Part shown: in pieces, positions 1 through 10,956 of the stretch | Layout of the letters: every line of letters begins with the position of its first letter | Numbering within the stretch: the stretch's first letter is position 1 | Assembly (NCBI GenBank): GCA_022496805.1 | Contig: CM040107.1 | Coordinates: 7,150,501-7,214,500 of the forward strand | Direction: 5' to 3' | Origin: Pohlia nutans | Taxonomy: Eukaryota; Streptophyta; Bryopsida; Bryales; Mniaceae | Length of the DNA stretch: 64,000 nucleotides | Made by a program: the position numbers and the translations under genes | Notes under the pieces: model-generated | The model's input: the letters and a program-made list of their open reading frames with translations, nothing else | The model's database searches: none | What the model was told of the DNA's origin: nothing

Positions 1-363
1 GTTGTAAAGTCCTGTATGTCGGCGACTCCTCCACGGTCTCTGGAATCGTCTGCGATCCTTGCTCAGTGACAACGTTGCCATACTCCAAGACCCTTGCAGT
101 GTACATAGACCCTTCCAATTGTAGTCTATCTCTAAAGACAACAAAGGCACTATAATATTATCCATTTCTACATACCCTACATCTAACAGTACTATCACAC
201 GGGCTCTTCCAGAAAGGCAGATCTAGATTTTAGCGCTCTTCTCTGAGTACAGTTGAAGTGGGCACTACCTCTCAATTTGCATTTAAACAAATTTTCTCAA
301 GTGCTCGATCTCAATCGATATTGCATAGAATGTTTTGAATTTGTATTGCTCTGGGAGTAGATC

Positions 364-1177
364 ATGGCATTCATTCGAGTCGAAGGTGCAGGCGTTCCTA
401 CATCCTTCCCAATAAGGGACGATGGATTTGCATATGTCTCTGCGTTCAGTTTAAGTTTGACCTTTCAGTTTCTCGCAACAGCGGTGCACGTAGATGAGGA
501 GGTCTTTGACTCTGAGTCTGGTCAACTTACGCACACTGTTAGGCAGCTATCAACAGTTACAGAAGATGGAAAAGTCTGGTTGCTTAGGCCGGGTAGATAT
601 AGAGCTTACGATCTTATGGATTGCTTTATGGGCACATCCACCAAACTTTTGACTCCATGAGAGTCATCCTATCATCCACTTGCACTATGCAAACAACTGT
701 CCTAGCTTGCGTGAAAATTGAGCCAGGCTTAGAGACAATTTATGAACTCAGTGACAATGAAGTCCCAGAGAATGTAAATCACAATCTTATTCTTCCTCCT
801 CAGCCTAATCCTCAATCTTTTGCACGCAGTTGTCCGTCTACTAGTAAGCAGCTCACCCCGCTTTCCCTGCTTGCAAATCATAATGTCGTGGAGTGCCTGA
901 AATTACTAACCTAACACGCAAGGAGATACTTGCCCTAGAAAACGCTGGCTTTCGACTTCCACAACGCGAGGTCATATCGCCGCGAAGGCTCTTCCAAGAC
1001 CACCCTCTCCCCGTCGACTTGTCCACATATGTAACTCCAGCTTTCCCTGCTGAAGTTCCCAAGCGACGTCACGGCAAGAATGTCCGCTGCAACAAGAAGA
1101 ACTCATCCATCAAGCAAGCAAACAACTGTGCCAGCGCAGCAGCATTCAAAGGTTGCATATTATTTACGGAACCCTAA
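364..1177 (+). pseudogene. possible decayed coding sequence, unknown
   Basis: Three overlapping open stretches in successive plus frames (364-660, 621-914, 893-1177) read like one protein broken by two frameshifts, or possibly several exons. The last piece (TRKEILALENAGFRLPQRE) has ordinary coding composition. I recognise no domain and there is no convincing start context. The upstream 1-363 shows nothing I can name. It could equally be non-coding DNA with chance ORFs, so confidence is low. Confidence 0.22.
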
Positions 1178-1576
1178 ACCCTAAACTCTGGTATTTTTTC
1201 TATCTTGTGACCAAACTCGTCTAAACGCTAAACTTGCTAGGCATTTCAAATAATTATGCCCAAACCAGTGGATTGGCCCCTAATAAGACGCTAAAATAAC
1301 AATCTCTTTTTACCTAAAACTGCGGATTTGGGTCTAATTACCACGGTTATAGAGACAGAGTGTGCCTCTAATGTGCCTTTATCCCTGAACCACTGACCCA
1401 AAACCACGGTAATAGGTACCAAATATTCCATGGTCATAGGTCCAAAATTTACTAAAAATATCAGAATATTCGAATATTTACTAATTATAGTGTCGTTGAC
1501 CACAGTTGACCTGAAATTCTTGCTCGTAATCCCACATTTCTCCGCTCACTGCTCACTGCTCCCCGCTCCCCGCGCG
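1178..1576. other. non-coding stretch with short CCCTAAA runs
   Basis: No supported gene. It contains two adjacent plant-telomere-like CCCTAAA units near 1171-1187, too few to be an interstitial telomere array. The far end (from about 1530) runs into degenerate coding sequence continuous with the gypsy fragment. Confidence 0.4.
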
Positions 1577-1577
1577 C

Positions 1578-1671
1578 ACACTATCCTCGTCCGAACTTGA
1601 GAAATTAGACGAGACCCGACTAGCAGCATCCACCCACCACGGCGCGAAACAGTGGAACCGAGCACAATGGG
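1578..1671 (+). pseudogene. Ty3/gypsy integrase tail, left part (split by E1)
   Basis: Frame 1578-1671 reads LSSSELEKLDETRLAAS followed by HGAKQWNRAQ, and is then interrupted by element E1. If E1 and one copy of the 5-bp target repeat are removed, the frame continues without a break into the integrase C-terminal piece at 4182. This is the linker before the C-terminal GPY/F-like module of Ty3/gypsy integrases. Sequence further upstream is degenerate, so only a short remnant is visible. Confidence 0.6.
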
Positions 1672-4181
1672 TGTCAAACCTCGTTTGACCTAGAAGTAGA
1701 GAGTTAGGGTTTTAGAGTAGCTAGGAGTAGCCCAAAGCTCCATAAATGAGTGTGGAAGTGACCATAATGGCACAATTAGTTATTTATGTAGAGGAGGCAC
1801 TCACGCGCGTGGTAGAGTTATTGCTAGGGTCCGGTTTTGACGATAGGTGTCCGGATTGGTCACGGAATCCGGATTGGAAACCGGGTAGGGGAGGGACGGG
1901 TCAGGAATGGACCCGGCCACGTTTCACGCCTTGAAATGGGCGGCTTTAATTAGGGCGGTTCAGTGTTCATTTTCGCATAGTGTTTCCAGCCCACCCCTGC
2001 ACTAGACTTTTGTGTCTCCGGATACTGTGAGAGAGAGGGGAGAGCGACCGGGTGGCGAGCAAGTATTCCGGGAGCTTAGGCGGAGCGCACGCAATCAAGG
2101 GAAGGAAGTTTTGGAGCCAACAGCGATGGGACGGAAGGACGATTGGAGGCTCGGACTGCCGGTTCCGGATAAGTTGGTGCGCCCGGTTGCTCCTGCCGAT
2201 GCGGGACATAGGGAACAGCTGCGGAAGGATTTGCGCAAAATGGGTTGTGAGGAATTTCTGTACCTACCGTGGGAGCTCCATAGTGATACCATGTTGCAGG
2301 AGTTAGGTGGAAAACTTGTACCGGCGGAATTCTGGAAACTGCTGGCGGAGCATCAAGCAAGATTTCCATCTGGGTCCGAACCGGATGAGAGGGTAGCAAG
2401 TCACAGAGGTATGAATGCACCCTTAGCCAGTAGTGAATTCCATGTATCGCAGGATGCACCCAGAACGGGAGAGATGGATAGGATGATGGCCGGAGGTCAA
2501 TCCACTCCAGAACAGACTTCAAGACCAGCTGCGAGTCCGGTGGTGAGTATGCCGAGGAGAAATCCGGATGCCAGTATCGGAGGGGACCAATCGCAGGCCA
2601 GTCATGCTAATTTGGCAGACCAGGCTGCTGATTTGGCGGAGATCGGAACCACCCCGGGTAGGAAGTTAGGACCCGGGGAAGACCAGGAGGTAGATGGCCA
2701 ACCGGATGTAGGTGGCCAGGAAGACAGGACGAATACCGGTGAGCCAAAGGAGTGCGAAGTGGATGCAGGCAAACCGGAGGAACACGAGACCCAGGAGGAC
2801 GAGCCGGATGGGAGTCAACCGGAGTCTGAGGGGGAAAGTGACCATGGGAAAATCCGGGAGCGCCGGTCCAAGAAGATGGAGGATGCTTCTCCGAAATCTG
2901 ACCAGGAAGAGGACGATGGCTCTGAGGGTGACAGGGTCAGTGGCCCGGAGGGGTACGAAGATCAGTAGGATCCGGAGTGCAGTGTGAACCGGATCAGGCT
3001 AGGGAGTAGGCATTAGGCTAGGTAGACTAAACCCACTTGTGAATAGGACCTTGTTGTGGTAGGTTACGCGCTTTTCCCAGTTGGGTAAGATTAGGATCTT
3101 TTGGATGAGATTTCCCTTGATTTCTGGATCACGGGTTTGTAGGATCTGGGCGGGAAATCCGGTTCGGTGGCTGAGGCCCACTACTTGCCCAGGAATGCTT
3201 GGCATTCTTGGGGTCTTCTTGTATTACTCTTTCCTTGAAAGCAAACTGCTGTAGAGCATTATCCAAATTTTTGTGTATGTGCTGTGGGGTTGTTTGTGGA
3301 AAGGTACGGCAGTCAAGAGTCCCTTGGTAACCGGGTAGGTAGTCCGGGTTCTCGAGTGATTCGAGTGTGAAGTCTGAATATGGTTGTTGGGTGATCTGAG
3401 GACTGTTTGAAAGAGTGTTTTCTAAGTTCCGTACGCTAGGTAATCCGGGTTAGTGGCTGGGCAGGTAGAAGAAGGGTACTCCGGGTTGCTCAGAACTCCT
3501 GGACAGGTAGTCCGGTCGAGGTGCCAGCACTCGGAAGGTCCAGGCGAGGGGAAATACAAAATCATGGGAGTAAAACAGGGCGCTAGGATTCCCGAATACT
3601 AGTTTCGGATTCCCCGGATAATGACTACTCCGGTTAGTAAGTCGTTGTAGTAATTGGGAGAAAGGGGAAACCAGATTGCGCTTGCGTGACACGGCTGTGG
3701 GTTTGGGATGAATTTGCAGTTGAAAGAGTAGTACGGTAAGTACCTGGGATTAGGAGTTTTTGTGAGTATAACCGGAAGGTAGTGAACTTCCCATCACTTG
3801 AATCAGTAGGGAGGGGTGTGTCTTTCAATCCAGCACCACTAATGTGAATGGAGAACCCTCTGAGGGGAAACAGAGGTTAAACGAAACCGGATCAGGTCAT
3901 ACCGGTGGACCAAGGGAGAGGAAGATTAGTAAGAAGTCCTCCCCGGAAAGAAACCGGATCTAGCCGTAACCGGGTCAGTCAGTAGGGGAAGGCCCGGTTC
4001 AGTAGGTAAGAGGGATTCAGCTGGTGACAGAGAGAGAGTAGTCACCAGTCCGGGACCATCTCCGGAAACTTCCCACTTCACAGAGTCTCCGCGGAACGAT
4101 AACCCAGAAATCACCTCTACGAGCGCTCTTTATACGAAAAAGTGCGTTCTAGGGGAATATCCGGTATCATGTGCTACGACA
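1672..4181 (+). mobile_element. unclassified TG...CA element E1 with 5-bp target duplication
   Basis: Boundaries come from three observations. First, the left end TGTCAAACCT matches the left end of E3 at 58509. Second, the right end GTGCTACGACA matches E3 at 62111 and the minus-strand fragment at 44327. Third, flanking 5-mers ATGGG (1667-1671) and ATGTG (4182-4186) match at 4 of 5 positions, and the interrupted integrase frame shows ATGTG to be the original target. The element holds a TATA-like CCATAAATG near 1740, a charged gag-like ORF, and about 1.2 kb of non-coding 3' sequence rich in CCGG and CCGGAT. I find no long terminal repeats: the 5' end is not repeated at the 3' end. TG...CA ends and a 5-bp duplication suggest integrase-type insertion. 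The class is unresolved (non-autonomous LTR-related element, large solo LTR, or unknown DNA transposon). Confidence 0.65.
2126..2968 (+). CDS. gag-like charged protein of element E1
   Basis: An intact ORF of 280 aa from the first ATG; the frame is open upstream to 2012 without an ATG. The N-terminal part has a compact motif, LRKDLRKMGCEEF then PWELHSDTMLQELGGK (roughly residues 32-65). Related sequence appears in the ORF at 43515 (KDLEKIGCLELF, WDVQDARMLEE) and in E3 (NWDFLVHR then NLGGKKGCP). The remainder is low-complexity and very rich in Glu, Asp, Pro, Gly and Lys. No protease, reverse transcriptase, integrase or zinc knuckle is visible. The role is unknown; a structural, gag-like role is an inference from position between element ends and from the shared domain. 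The stop at 2966-2968 is followed by 3' sequence also found in E3. Confidence 0.5.
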   Translation: MGRKDDWRLGLPVPDKLVRPVAPADAGHREQLRKDLRKMGCEEFLYLPWELHSDTMLQELGGKLVPAEFWKLLAEHQARFPSGSEPDERVASHRGMNAPLASSEFHVSQDAPRTGEMDRMMAGGQSTPEQTSRPAASPVVSMPRRNPDASIGGDQSQASHANLADQAADLAEIGTTPGRKLGPGEDQEVDGQPDVGGQEDRTNTGEPKECEVDAGKPEEHETQEDEPDGSQPESEGESDHGKIRERRSKKMEDASPKSDQEEDDGSEGDRVSGPEGYEDQ

Positions 4182-4560
4182 ATGTGCCCAGACCCTAGGT
4201 CAGTCGGCTCTATACAACGTAGGCGACTACGTCCTCTGGCACCCAAAAGGGACAAATGTCCATGCCGGTAAACTTTGTAGCAAATGGTTCGGCCCGTATC
4301 GCATCCCGTATTCCCTTCCCTACAATACGGTCCTCCTTGTCAACATTCAGCACTTTGACCCTGACCCGATAGTAGTCAACGTCAACAAACTCAAACCCTA
4401 CCGAGTGCTAGGCGATAAACCTCCTACCGAATTGGCTAGCCCACTCACTAGCAAATTAGAGATTAGGTCTACACTAGAACAGAACGAAGATGAGCCCCGC
4501 CGACAGCAGCCGACCCGACCCGACCTAGTTACCGTCGCTCGAGCTGACTGGTCAACGTGA
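4182..4560 (+). pseudogene. Ty3/gypsy integrase C-terminal fragment
   Basis: The frame encodes LGQSALYNVGDYVLW, then KLCSKWFGPYRI, NTVLLVN and VNVNKLKPYRV. This is the typical GDYVL...KL..KW.GPY.I...NTVLL...VN.NKLKPY pattern at the C-terminus of Ty3/gypsy integrases. It ends at a stop at 4558-4560, about where such polyproteins end. The protease, RT, RNase H and catalytic integrase core are absent; the 5' continuation is the short piece at 1578-1671 across E1. Sequence 4561-5040, rich in CCGACT, TCGAGAGTAG and short direct repeats, is probably the remaining 3' end of the same element, but I cannot define its LTR. Confidence 0.75.
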
Positions 4561-4703
4561 TCGGTCAAACCCTAGAAGAGCCGCTGCCTTTATGGCTGCC
4601 GCCCTCACCTATCCCATCAGTTTTGAATGCGAGGCCAATAGGGCAAGTATTTAGTACTATGGCCGCATCCCTTCTTTCTCCTCTTGCTTCCTCGCCATTT
4701 TCG

Positions 4704-7700
4704 TTAGCTCCTCCTCCAGCCGACTGACAGAGCGCGCCTTCTCTCTCCCGTTGCTTCCTCTCCACTCTCCTTCGCTTCCCCTCCGGCCGACCGCCACGCC
4801 GCGGCCCTTGCCTTATGCATTCTTAGCAAGCGATTTAGACAATCGAGAGTAGAACGGCGAAGAGTAGTCAAGCGACCCCGTAGCCCGACTGTGCGAGAGA
4901 TAATCGAGAGTAGACAGAGTAGGAAACGGCCGCGCCCATCGCCACTACAGCCGACTGGGTGCGAGCCGACTTCGGGGCTACTCTGGCCTTTTTCTTGTCT
5001 CTTTGTGCGCAAATTTGCAGCTAACCGATCGATGGCGAAAGGCAAGTCACAAGCAGGCCTCTTGTCCAGCTTCCCGTTGAAGTACAGAGATCGCTGGCCA
5101 CACACCTGAGAACAAGAGGTTAGAATTTGAATATTCTAAGTACAAAGAAATGAATTGGAAATGCAGCCATATGCATACCTCTGATAAGATGGTGCTGATG
5201 GTCTGCAGTTCATCTGGAGTCTTGCCAGTGTCCTTCAACTCGTGGGCGATTCTCTCAAATGAATCGTTGATGAGAAATGTCCTCCTAGTGCTAGCTGTCT
5301 GGGGAATGGGCAAGTCAAGGAGCATTCGACTGAGCGCCTTGGAGACTGCTGCCAATTTTGGTGTAGTAGCTACACCTTTGTCCAATCGGTCTTGTTTGGC
5401 CTTCTTTGCCTTCGAAGGACCAGCTTGAGGTTGCTCGGTGGTCAACTTCTGAGGTGGCTGAGGAGATGCTTTGCTCCGAGTTGTAGCCCCTTGAGTACTG
5501 ACTCCAACAGCTGGTTTGGGTACCGCTGCCTTAGGTGCTGGCGAAGGTGCTGCCTCCTCCTCTGCAGACAAGTTCAAGACGACGACTTCCTTGGGCTCCT
5601 TCCTCTTCCTTCCCTTCTTCTTCTTGTGCCCGGTGTACCCACAGGACTAAGTTCAGGTGCCGGCTTGGGCTTGACTTGCTTTGTATCCTTGAGTGCCGGC
5701 TCGAGTTTGTCACGAACAGCGGTCTCACTCTCTGGACAACTGGTCATTGTACACTCTAAATACCATCCACAGTAGTTGAAATGGACTGGTTTCCATTTAT
5801 CAACGATTCCATGACTGAACATGCAGTGGTTATGAGAAGTAGAGAGATAGTTTTTAAAATAAATGGGAGTCCTATACAGAACCCTGGGCAGAATTAGCTC
5901 ATGCTTCATATACCGATACAGGACACGTCGTGCCGCTCGAGAAAAATCTGGCTGCTGCTCTGGTTTGTTGTTCTTGTCAATGGCATCCTTCCCCTTCACG
6001 CTGATCTCTCTAAAGAATGTTGTCTCCCATAGGTTCACTCGCCACTCGTCCACGTAGTCAGCTCGCGCTCTGACAAGGTCTTCGCCTGCAGGATGCAAGT
6101 CAATCACAACTTCCGTGTCGACGATGGTGTTGTGGAATTAGAGAAGAACATCATCGTAAATCAGAGGCCAACAACTCACAGTTAGTATAGACACTTCAAT
6201 CAAACTATAGAGAGATGGGGCAAGGACTCGGCCACGAGGGGGTGCTGGCCACGAGAGGCGGCCAGCATTAGTACTCTTGGTGCAACAATGGAGGGGTGCC
6301 GGTGCCGGCACCCCTCGTGGAGCACATCCTGGGCACAAAGACGTGCCTAGGTCGTGCGCCGCAAGGGGTGCCGGCGCCGGCACCCCTCGTGGAGCTCATC
6401 GTGGGCACGTCTTTGTGCCCAGGTCGTACGCCAGAAGGGGTGCCGGCGCCGGCACCCCTCGTCGCGCACTACTCAGGCACTGCATGGTGCCCGGAACGTG
6501 CGCGACGAGGGATGCCGGCGCCGGCACCCCTTCCAAGATGCGCGCCTGCAGTATAGAAATTGCTAGCCCAACGAGGGAGGGGTGCGGGCGCCGGCACCCC
6601 TCGTGGTGCACATCCTGGGCTTAAAAACGTGAAATTTAAAGAGACTTCAAATAACCCTGTAATAAACGAATGATAAATTCAAAGTGAAAATGAGCATAGC
6701 AAGTGTAAAACTTACTTGTGACCACCATACTGCTTTTGGTAGCCAGGCTTTAAACGCATCATCGCTGAAGTTAGGTGGTGGAAATTTTAGCAACTCCCGC
6801 ATGTTTGGAGACGAGTTCCAGTGGTTCAACCAGTTCACTTTGGCGTGGGGCTCCATAGCGCATGTAGCCAACATCGCAAGCTTCTCGAGCTTTATTTCTG
6901 GACTGTGCTCAAACATCTCGTAATGCTTCTTCACAGTGCCAAGGAAATCATCGGTGAGCTTGGGATCAGCTACTGCCAGCTGTGTCTTCTACTTTGAAAT
7001 CGTGCTCGCTTTGCATTGCCGCACTGCCTCATTGATGTACTGCTGCACGCTGTTAGCTGTCCACTGCGACTTATCAGGAAAAGCCTAATAGAATCGCATT
7101 TGAGCCTGAGTCGACGCTTCGGCAATCTCTGACTGCAACACCAAATTCAAAAGTGTATATGATTAGTATCGGGATACATACAGTGAAATATGAAGGTACA
7201 ATACAAAATGAATGAAGAGGGTACAATGAGTGAAGAGACAACCTGATAGAAAATTCCATCCAAGGCATCCTGCATCAAGGAATACCATGTCCAGTTCTTC
7301 CCACTCTGTTTAACCTTAACTGCTTTATACTCCTCAGGTGTGACCATGTCCTTGAAGTATTCCAACTTCTGCCTGCCCAAATGCTTAACTCTGTAGAGTT
7401 TGTGAACAAGGTTGGACTTCACGTGGGAGTTCTCGTGGCGCCTAGAGAGGAGACCAAAGAGGATTAGAAACAAGTCAAGTACAGGCAGCACACAAGCACA
7501 CTCAGCAAGCCAAAACAGCGATTAGCGATACACCACACAGACAACAATCAGTCATAGAGAGCAAAAACAGCAAGACGCAAGAAAGGGCAAGAAAGGGCAA
7601 CATGCATTGACAAGGTTAAGAGTCTTACCAGTTGACTTCATGGAGGGTAGTAAGCATGTTTTCAACGTTACCCTTGACCTCAAAGATGATGCACTCTACT

Positions 7701-9010
7701 TTGTAGTGCCACGAGTAAGCATCTGGAAGCTCCTTGTTGATAATGGGCATCCAGCACTCGAGCCTATGATTTCCATCCCACACATGAAACATCTTATTAC
7801 AGAAAACCTTCAAATGCTCGTCACGACTGATATACTCTTCAAACTCCTCGTTACGTCGTTTCCATAGGGAGCTCCAATTCTCCGTTATCTCCTCAGTGAC
7901 GTCCACAGTGCGACCACTGTCATCCTCCAGCGCCACATAGAAAGCCCCAAACCCATCCATGTAGCCTACCTTGATGAAATGACAGCTCGTAGATATCCTT
8001 TGCAAGCGCTGGACGAACGGCCTGAAGTCCAACGAGTCGACACATGGGAATGTAGATCTTGGACTTCACCATAGGCTGGAACCAGCAGCTCATCAGGCAA
8101 CTTGTAGTGTTCACCATCTCCTTCTCAACGACCTTGGTCATGGACCCATCCACTTCATTGCGAGATATGGGCTTGTCTCTTTCTGCTGGCACTGCAAGCA
8201 TCCATGTAGAAATCCTGAGTAAACTCACAAAAGGCAATATTCATTAAAATGACACAAAATGGTCATTTTGAGACTCCCAACCCTCTATTGCGGGCGTCCT
8301 TTCAAGGATAGTTGTTGAAGCCAAAGATAAAGAAAGGTCGAAATAGATTGATTAATGAAATGAAAGAACTAGTAGTTACTTTGAGCTCATTACAATCATG
8401 GATAAACAAAAGAAATTAATGCTCATTAAATTGAGACAACTTGAACAGGTTTCGAGGAACGCAAAGGGGCCGGGCGCAAATTATCCTCGATCCGAGGACA
8501 CTGAGCAGGTTTCAAAGAAAGCAAAGGAGCCGGACGCTTGCGACTGCCACCTGAGCGGGCCGGCCCGCTTACAGTTGGTCCAGGTGCAGGACGACGCACC
8601 GGCGGATCTTCGTCATCATCGAGGCGAGGATCCCCAGCGCCACCATCAGGGCCTACATACAACTTCCTGTGGGGGGTGGACTCGGTACGCGGAGTCGGCA
8701 AAAGAGAGCGACATCGGACTAGCGAAGAGCGCTTCAGCGGCGAAGGGGACCTGACGGGGGTTCTGACGGGACCTCGATCGGGAGGGCTATTGACGACCCC
8801 ATCCTCCTCATTCTTCTTCTTGGAGTAGTCCATTGCAGCAGACGCAGCGTCCGTGGCCGAGCAGAGGACGTAGGGCCTTGAATACTTGGAGGGGCCGCAG
8901 CTACCTCCTGCAGACTCGGATCCTCCGGTGAACGATGCGCCCGATCCCGACTACAGACTCCTTGTGAGGAGCTGCTCAGGGGGGGTACGATACACCGTGA
9001 AACCGGTCGC
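4704..9010 (-). pseudogene. gene A: broken multi-exon gene, ParB-like DGNHR motif
   Basis: Minus-strand exons inferred from splice sites: about 9010-8400; 8214-7629; 7441-7243; 7132-6716; about 6125-5179; from 5105 onward (end uncertain, open to 4704, gypsy-derived DNA probably intrudes before 5040). Exon 8214-7629 carries KMFHVWDGNHRLECW, resembling the ParB-type DG-x-HR motif. Exon 7132-6716 ends in NWLNHWNSS...KAVWWSQ and aligns with gene C, with the same exon end. The later exon has a basic KKKKGRKRK stretch (possible nuclear signal) then Ala/Pro-rich sequence. It is broken by stops at 8951-8953, 7085-7087 and 6989-6991 (all TAG) and by frameshifts near 8041 and 5630. The intron between 6716 and about 6125 holds a 72-bp palindromic array. 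Function unknown; the motif match is weak evidence for nucleotide binding. Confidence 0.6.
6292..6601. repeat. 72-bp tandem repeat with GC-rich 24-bp palindrome
   Basis: Five copies of a near-perfect 24-bp palindrome (core GTGCCGGCGCCGGCAC) start at 6292, 6364, 6436, 6508 and 6578, so the spacing is 72, 72, 72 and 70 bp. The inter-palindrome DNA is also repeated, with GGGCAC...GTGCCC-type short inverted repeats and CGTGG/GCACATC blocks. The array lies in an intron of gene A. GC content is far above its surroundings. The centre of the first copy and one arm position in copies 4 and 5 have drifted. Confidence 0.9.
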
Positions 9011-9270
9011 CTGAGGAAAGAACATGATCAGGGAGGGTGAAGGCATGAAAAGCAACGGCCGGTGGCCCAACACATCATCCTAGAATGAAGGATCTATGTC
9101 CCAGATCGAGACAAGCACGAGAGAAGGCAAACACATGCAATGAGCATTTACATGATTCCGAATTACACATTATATTTATACAAGGTGGCGTACAAAATTA
9201 ATGATACAAAATGTAATTACAATTCGAAGACCCAGAGAACGTCACTCCTATTTAACAAGGCGACCCTGAA

Positions 9271-10077
9271 CTAACGAATCCCCGGGAAGTCGTAAAATTG
9301 GCCGGAAAAGGCTAAGGACTGATTGAGCGTACGACGGATGTGGGCGTAGAGAGGATCAGCCGGTTCAAGCGGACCACGCCCGATCCGATTATCCTCCACG
9401 TACGCACGCAGCCGGCCTGGAGCACAGGAGGAGTGCAGCTGGCGAAGCCAAGGAGCGAGAGACCCCATGAGGAAGTCGTCTCTAGTTTTAGAACGGGACC
9501 AGGATTCTAAAAAAATTGCGTTTCCCGCCTCATTGCACACACTATTCTCGGGGGAATCACCTATGAGGAGGGTGTTGTCCTTGTCGATAACAGCCCCATT
9601 GGAAATGAAGAACACCCGTTTAGCGAGGTCCTTGAAGAAGATCTCCTTGGTGCTAGACAAATCCTTAAGGTGCTGCCCCTCTGAGATTTCAACTTTAGTG
9701 CAGAAATCCTGCCCCATGATCTCGTAGGGCTGTTTGGCGCTATAGAAGAGGAACCCCGCGATGAGCTCCACAGTGGACCTCCTCATGGAGCTCCAGACGA
9801 AGACATGATCGGCAACCTCGGCGACCATGGCAAGGAATTCCGCCAGACGGGGACGAGTGTAGACAGCCTTCGGGCCAACTACTGTGGGATGCGACGACGA
9901 AAAGAGGTGCATTCCGACATGGTTGACCCGCGAAGATTTTGGGATTTGGGACCTATCGATGCACTGGCAAAGAATGCCGCTCAAGTCGAAAACGATATTC
10001 AACCACTTCTTCCGCAGTAGGGACCCTATAGACGATACACTCCGCGGCACGGCGACTCCGCTACGCGGCGACTCTAC
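9271..10077 (-). CDS. FCP1/NIF-like HAD-family protein, catalytic motif altered
   Basis: The open frame starts at a good splice acceptor (CCTTGATCAG/GTAGAG, exon start about 10077) and ends at a stop at 9271-9273, giving about 269 residues. The sequence KKWLNIVFDLSGILCQC occupies the position of the FCP1-homology first motif, normally DLDETL with two aspartates. HVFVWSSMRR matches motif 2 and LLIGDSPENSVCNEAGNAIF then SW matches the NIF motif-3/NAI region. Members normally dephosphorylate phosphoserine in proteins such as RNA polymerase II CTD. Here only one motif-1 aspartate remains (DLSG), so activity is doubtful. The first exon was not found; 10102-10595 upstream shows nothing I can assign. 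It sits between genes B and A on the same strand and has no internal stop, unlike both neighbours. Confidence 0.65.
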   Translation of the reverse strand, partial: VESPRSGVAVPRSVSSIGSLLRKKWLNIVFDLSGILCQCIDRSQIPKSSRVNHVGMHLFSSSHPTVVGPKAVYTRPRLAEFLAMVAEVADHVFVWSSMRRSTVELIAGFLFYSAKQPYEIMGQDFCTKVEISEGQHLKDLSSTKEIFFKDLAKRVFFISNGAVIDKDNTLLIGDSPENSVCNEAGNAIFLESWSRSKTRDDFLMGSLAPWLRQLHSSCAPGRLRAYVEDNRIGRGPLEPADPLYAHIRRTLNQSLAFSGQFYDFPGIR

Positions 10078-10881
10078 CTGATCAAGGCAAACACAGAACA
10101 AATGAAGTTACCCGATTGAACGCAGAAGCAGAGACAGGGGATCCAGAGAGTGGGGCAAAGCATTTCATCCCACTAAGTGAGGGCAGGACACCCCTCACAT
10201 GTGATGGTTTCGGGGGCAGCGGACGGAGCACACTTTTAAGCAATGTCAGCTGGACAAAAACATAGAAAATGAAAAGACATTAGGCAAGGATATTCAAAAA
10301 ATGAGCGCCTCATATATTTAATTTACATAGTGAATATAATATACAATCATCCGGTAAAAAAATCTCGCCCAATGGGCAACTATGCACACATCACAAAACT
10401 ACATCCGGAAGCCGTGAATCTACACTATCCTATAGGACGCTGTCGCAATGAGGCGGGTCGACAGCGCCACACATTCACAGACGAGGCACTCCCTCCTGTC
10501 AACCAGAATGAATAGAAAGAAGAGTCTGCATACGGGCAATGACAGATTGATGGAGGTAGTAAATTACTTCCGTCAAGTGGCATCCCGGCGACTCATCAAT
10601 ATTCATAAGGGTTTGAAAGGTCAGGGGAGTGTACCTGATCTAGGAGACTGTGTGAGTCGCTGTCGACGAACTCCTCGGCGGGTACGATCGGTGCTGGCTC
10701 GGGCTGAAGCAGCGGAGCGTCGTCTTCGTAGTCCACAAGCTCTTCATCGAAGGCAGGTGGCGGAGAGCCGCCGACTTCTCCATCGGCAGGCGGGGGAGTC
10801 GACCGCACAACATCCAATTGAGTCTTGACCTCAGGAGGCAAGGCGAGGGAGGCATCCTTGGGACTTGGAGGAGGCGCAGCA

Positions 10882-10956
10882 GTATCCTCGACTCGAGGAT
10901 GTCCAGAATTATCCTCGACTCGAGGATGTCGAGAGTTATCCTCGACTCGAGGATGG
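10882..10956 (-). repeat. three in-frame palindrome copies in gene B exon 3
   Basis: Three copies of the 21-bp palindrome centred at 10892, 10919 and 10946 (27 bp apart) encode a 9-residue repeat of the form HPRVEDNSR on the minus strand. More isolated copies in the same exon lie near 11100-11120 (DPRPKDMSC) and 11790-11815 (LRVEDTRA). Confidence 0.85.

Noticed and set aside
1171..1187. Telomeric CCCTAAA repeat
   Set aside because: Only two adjacent units; not an interstitial telomere array.
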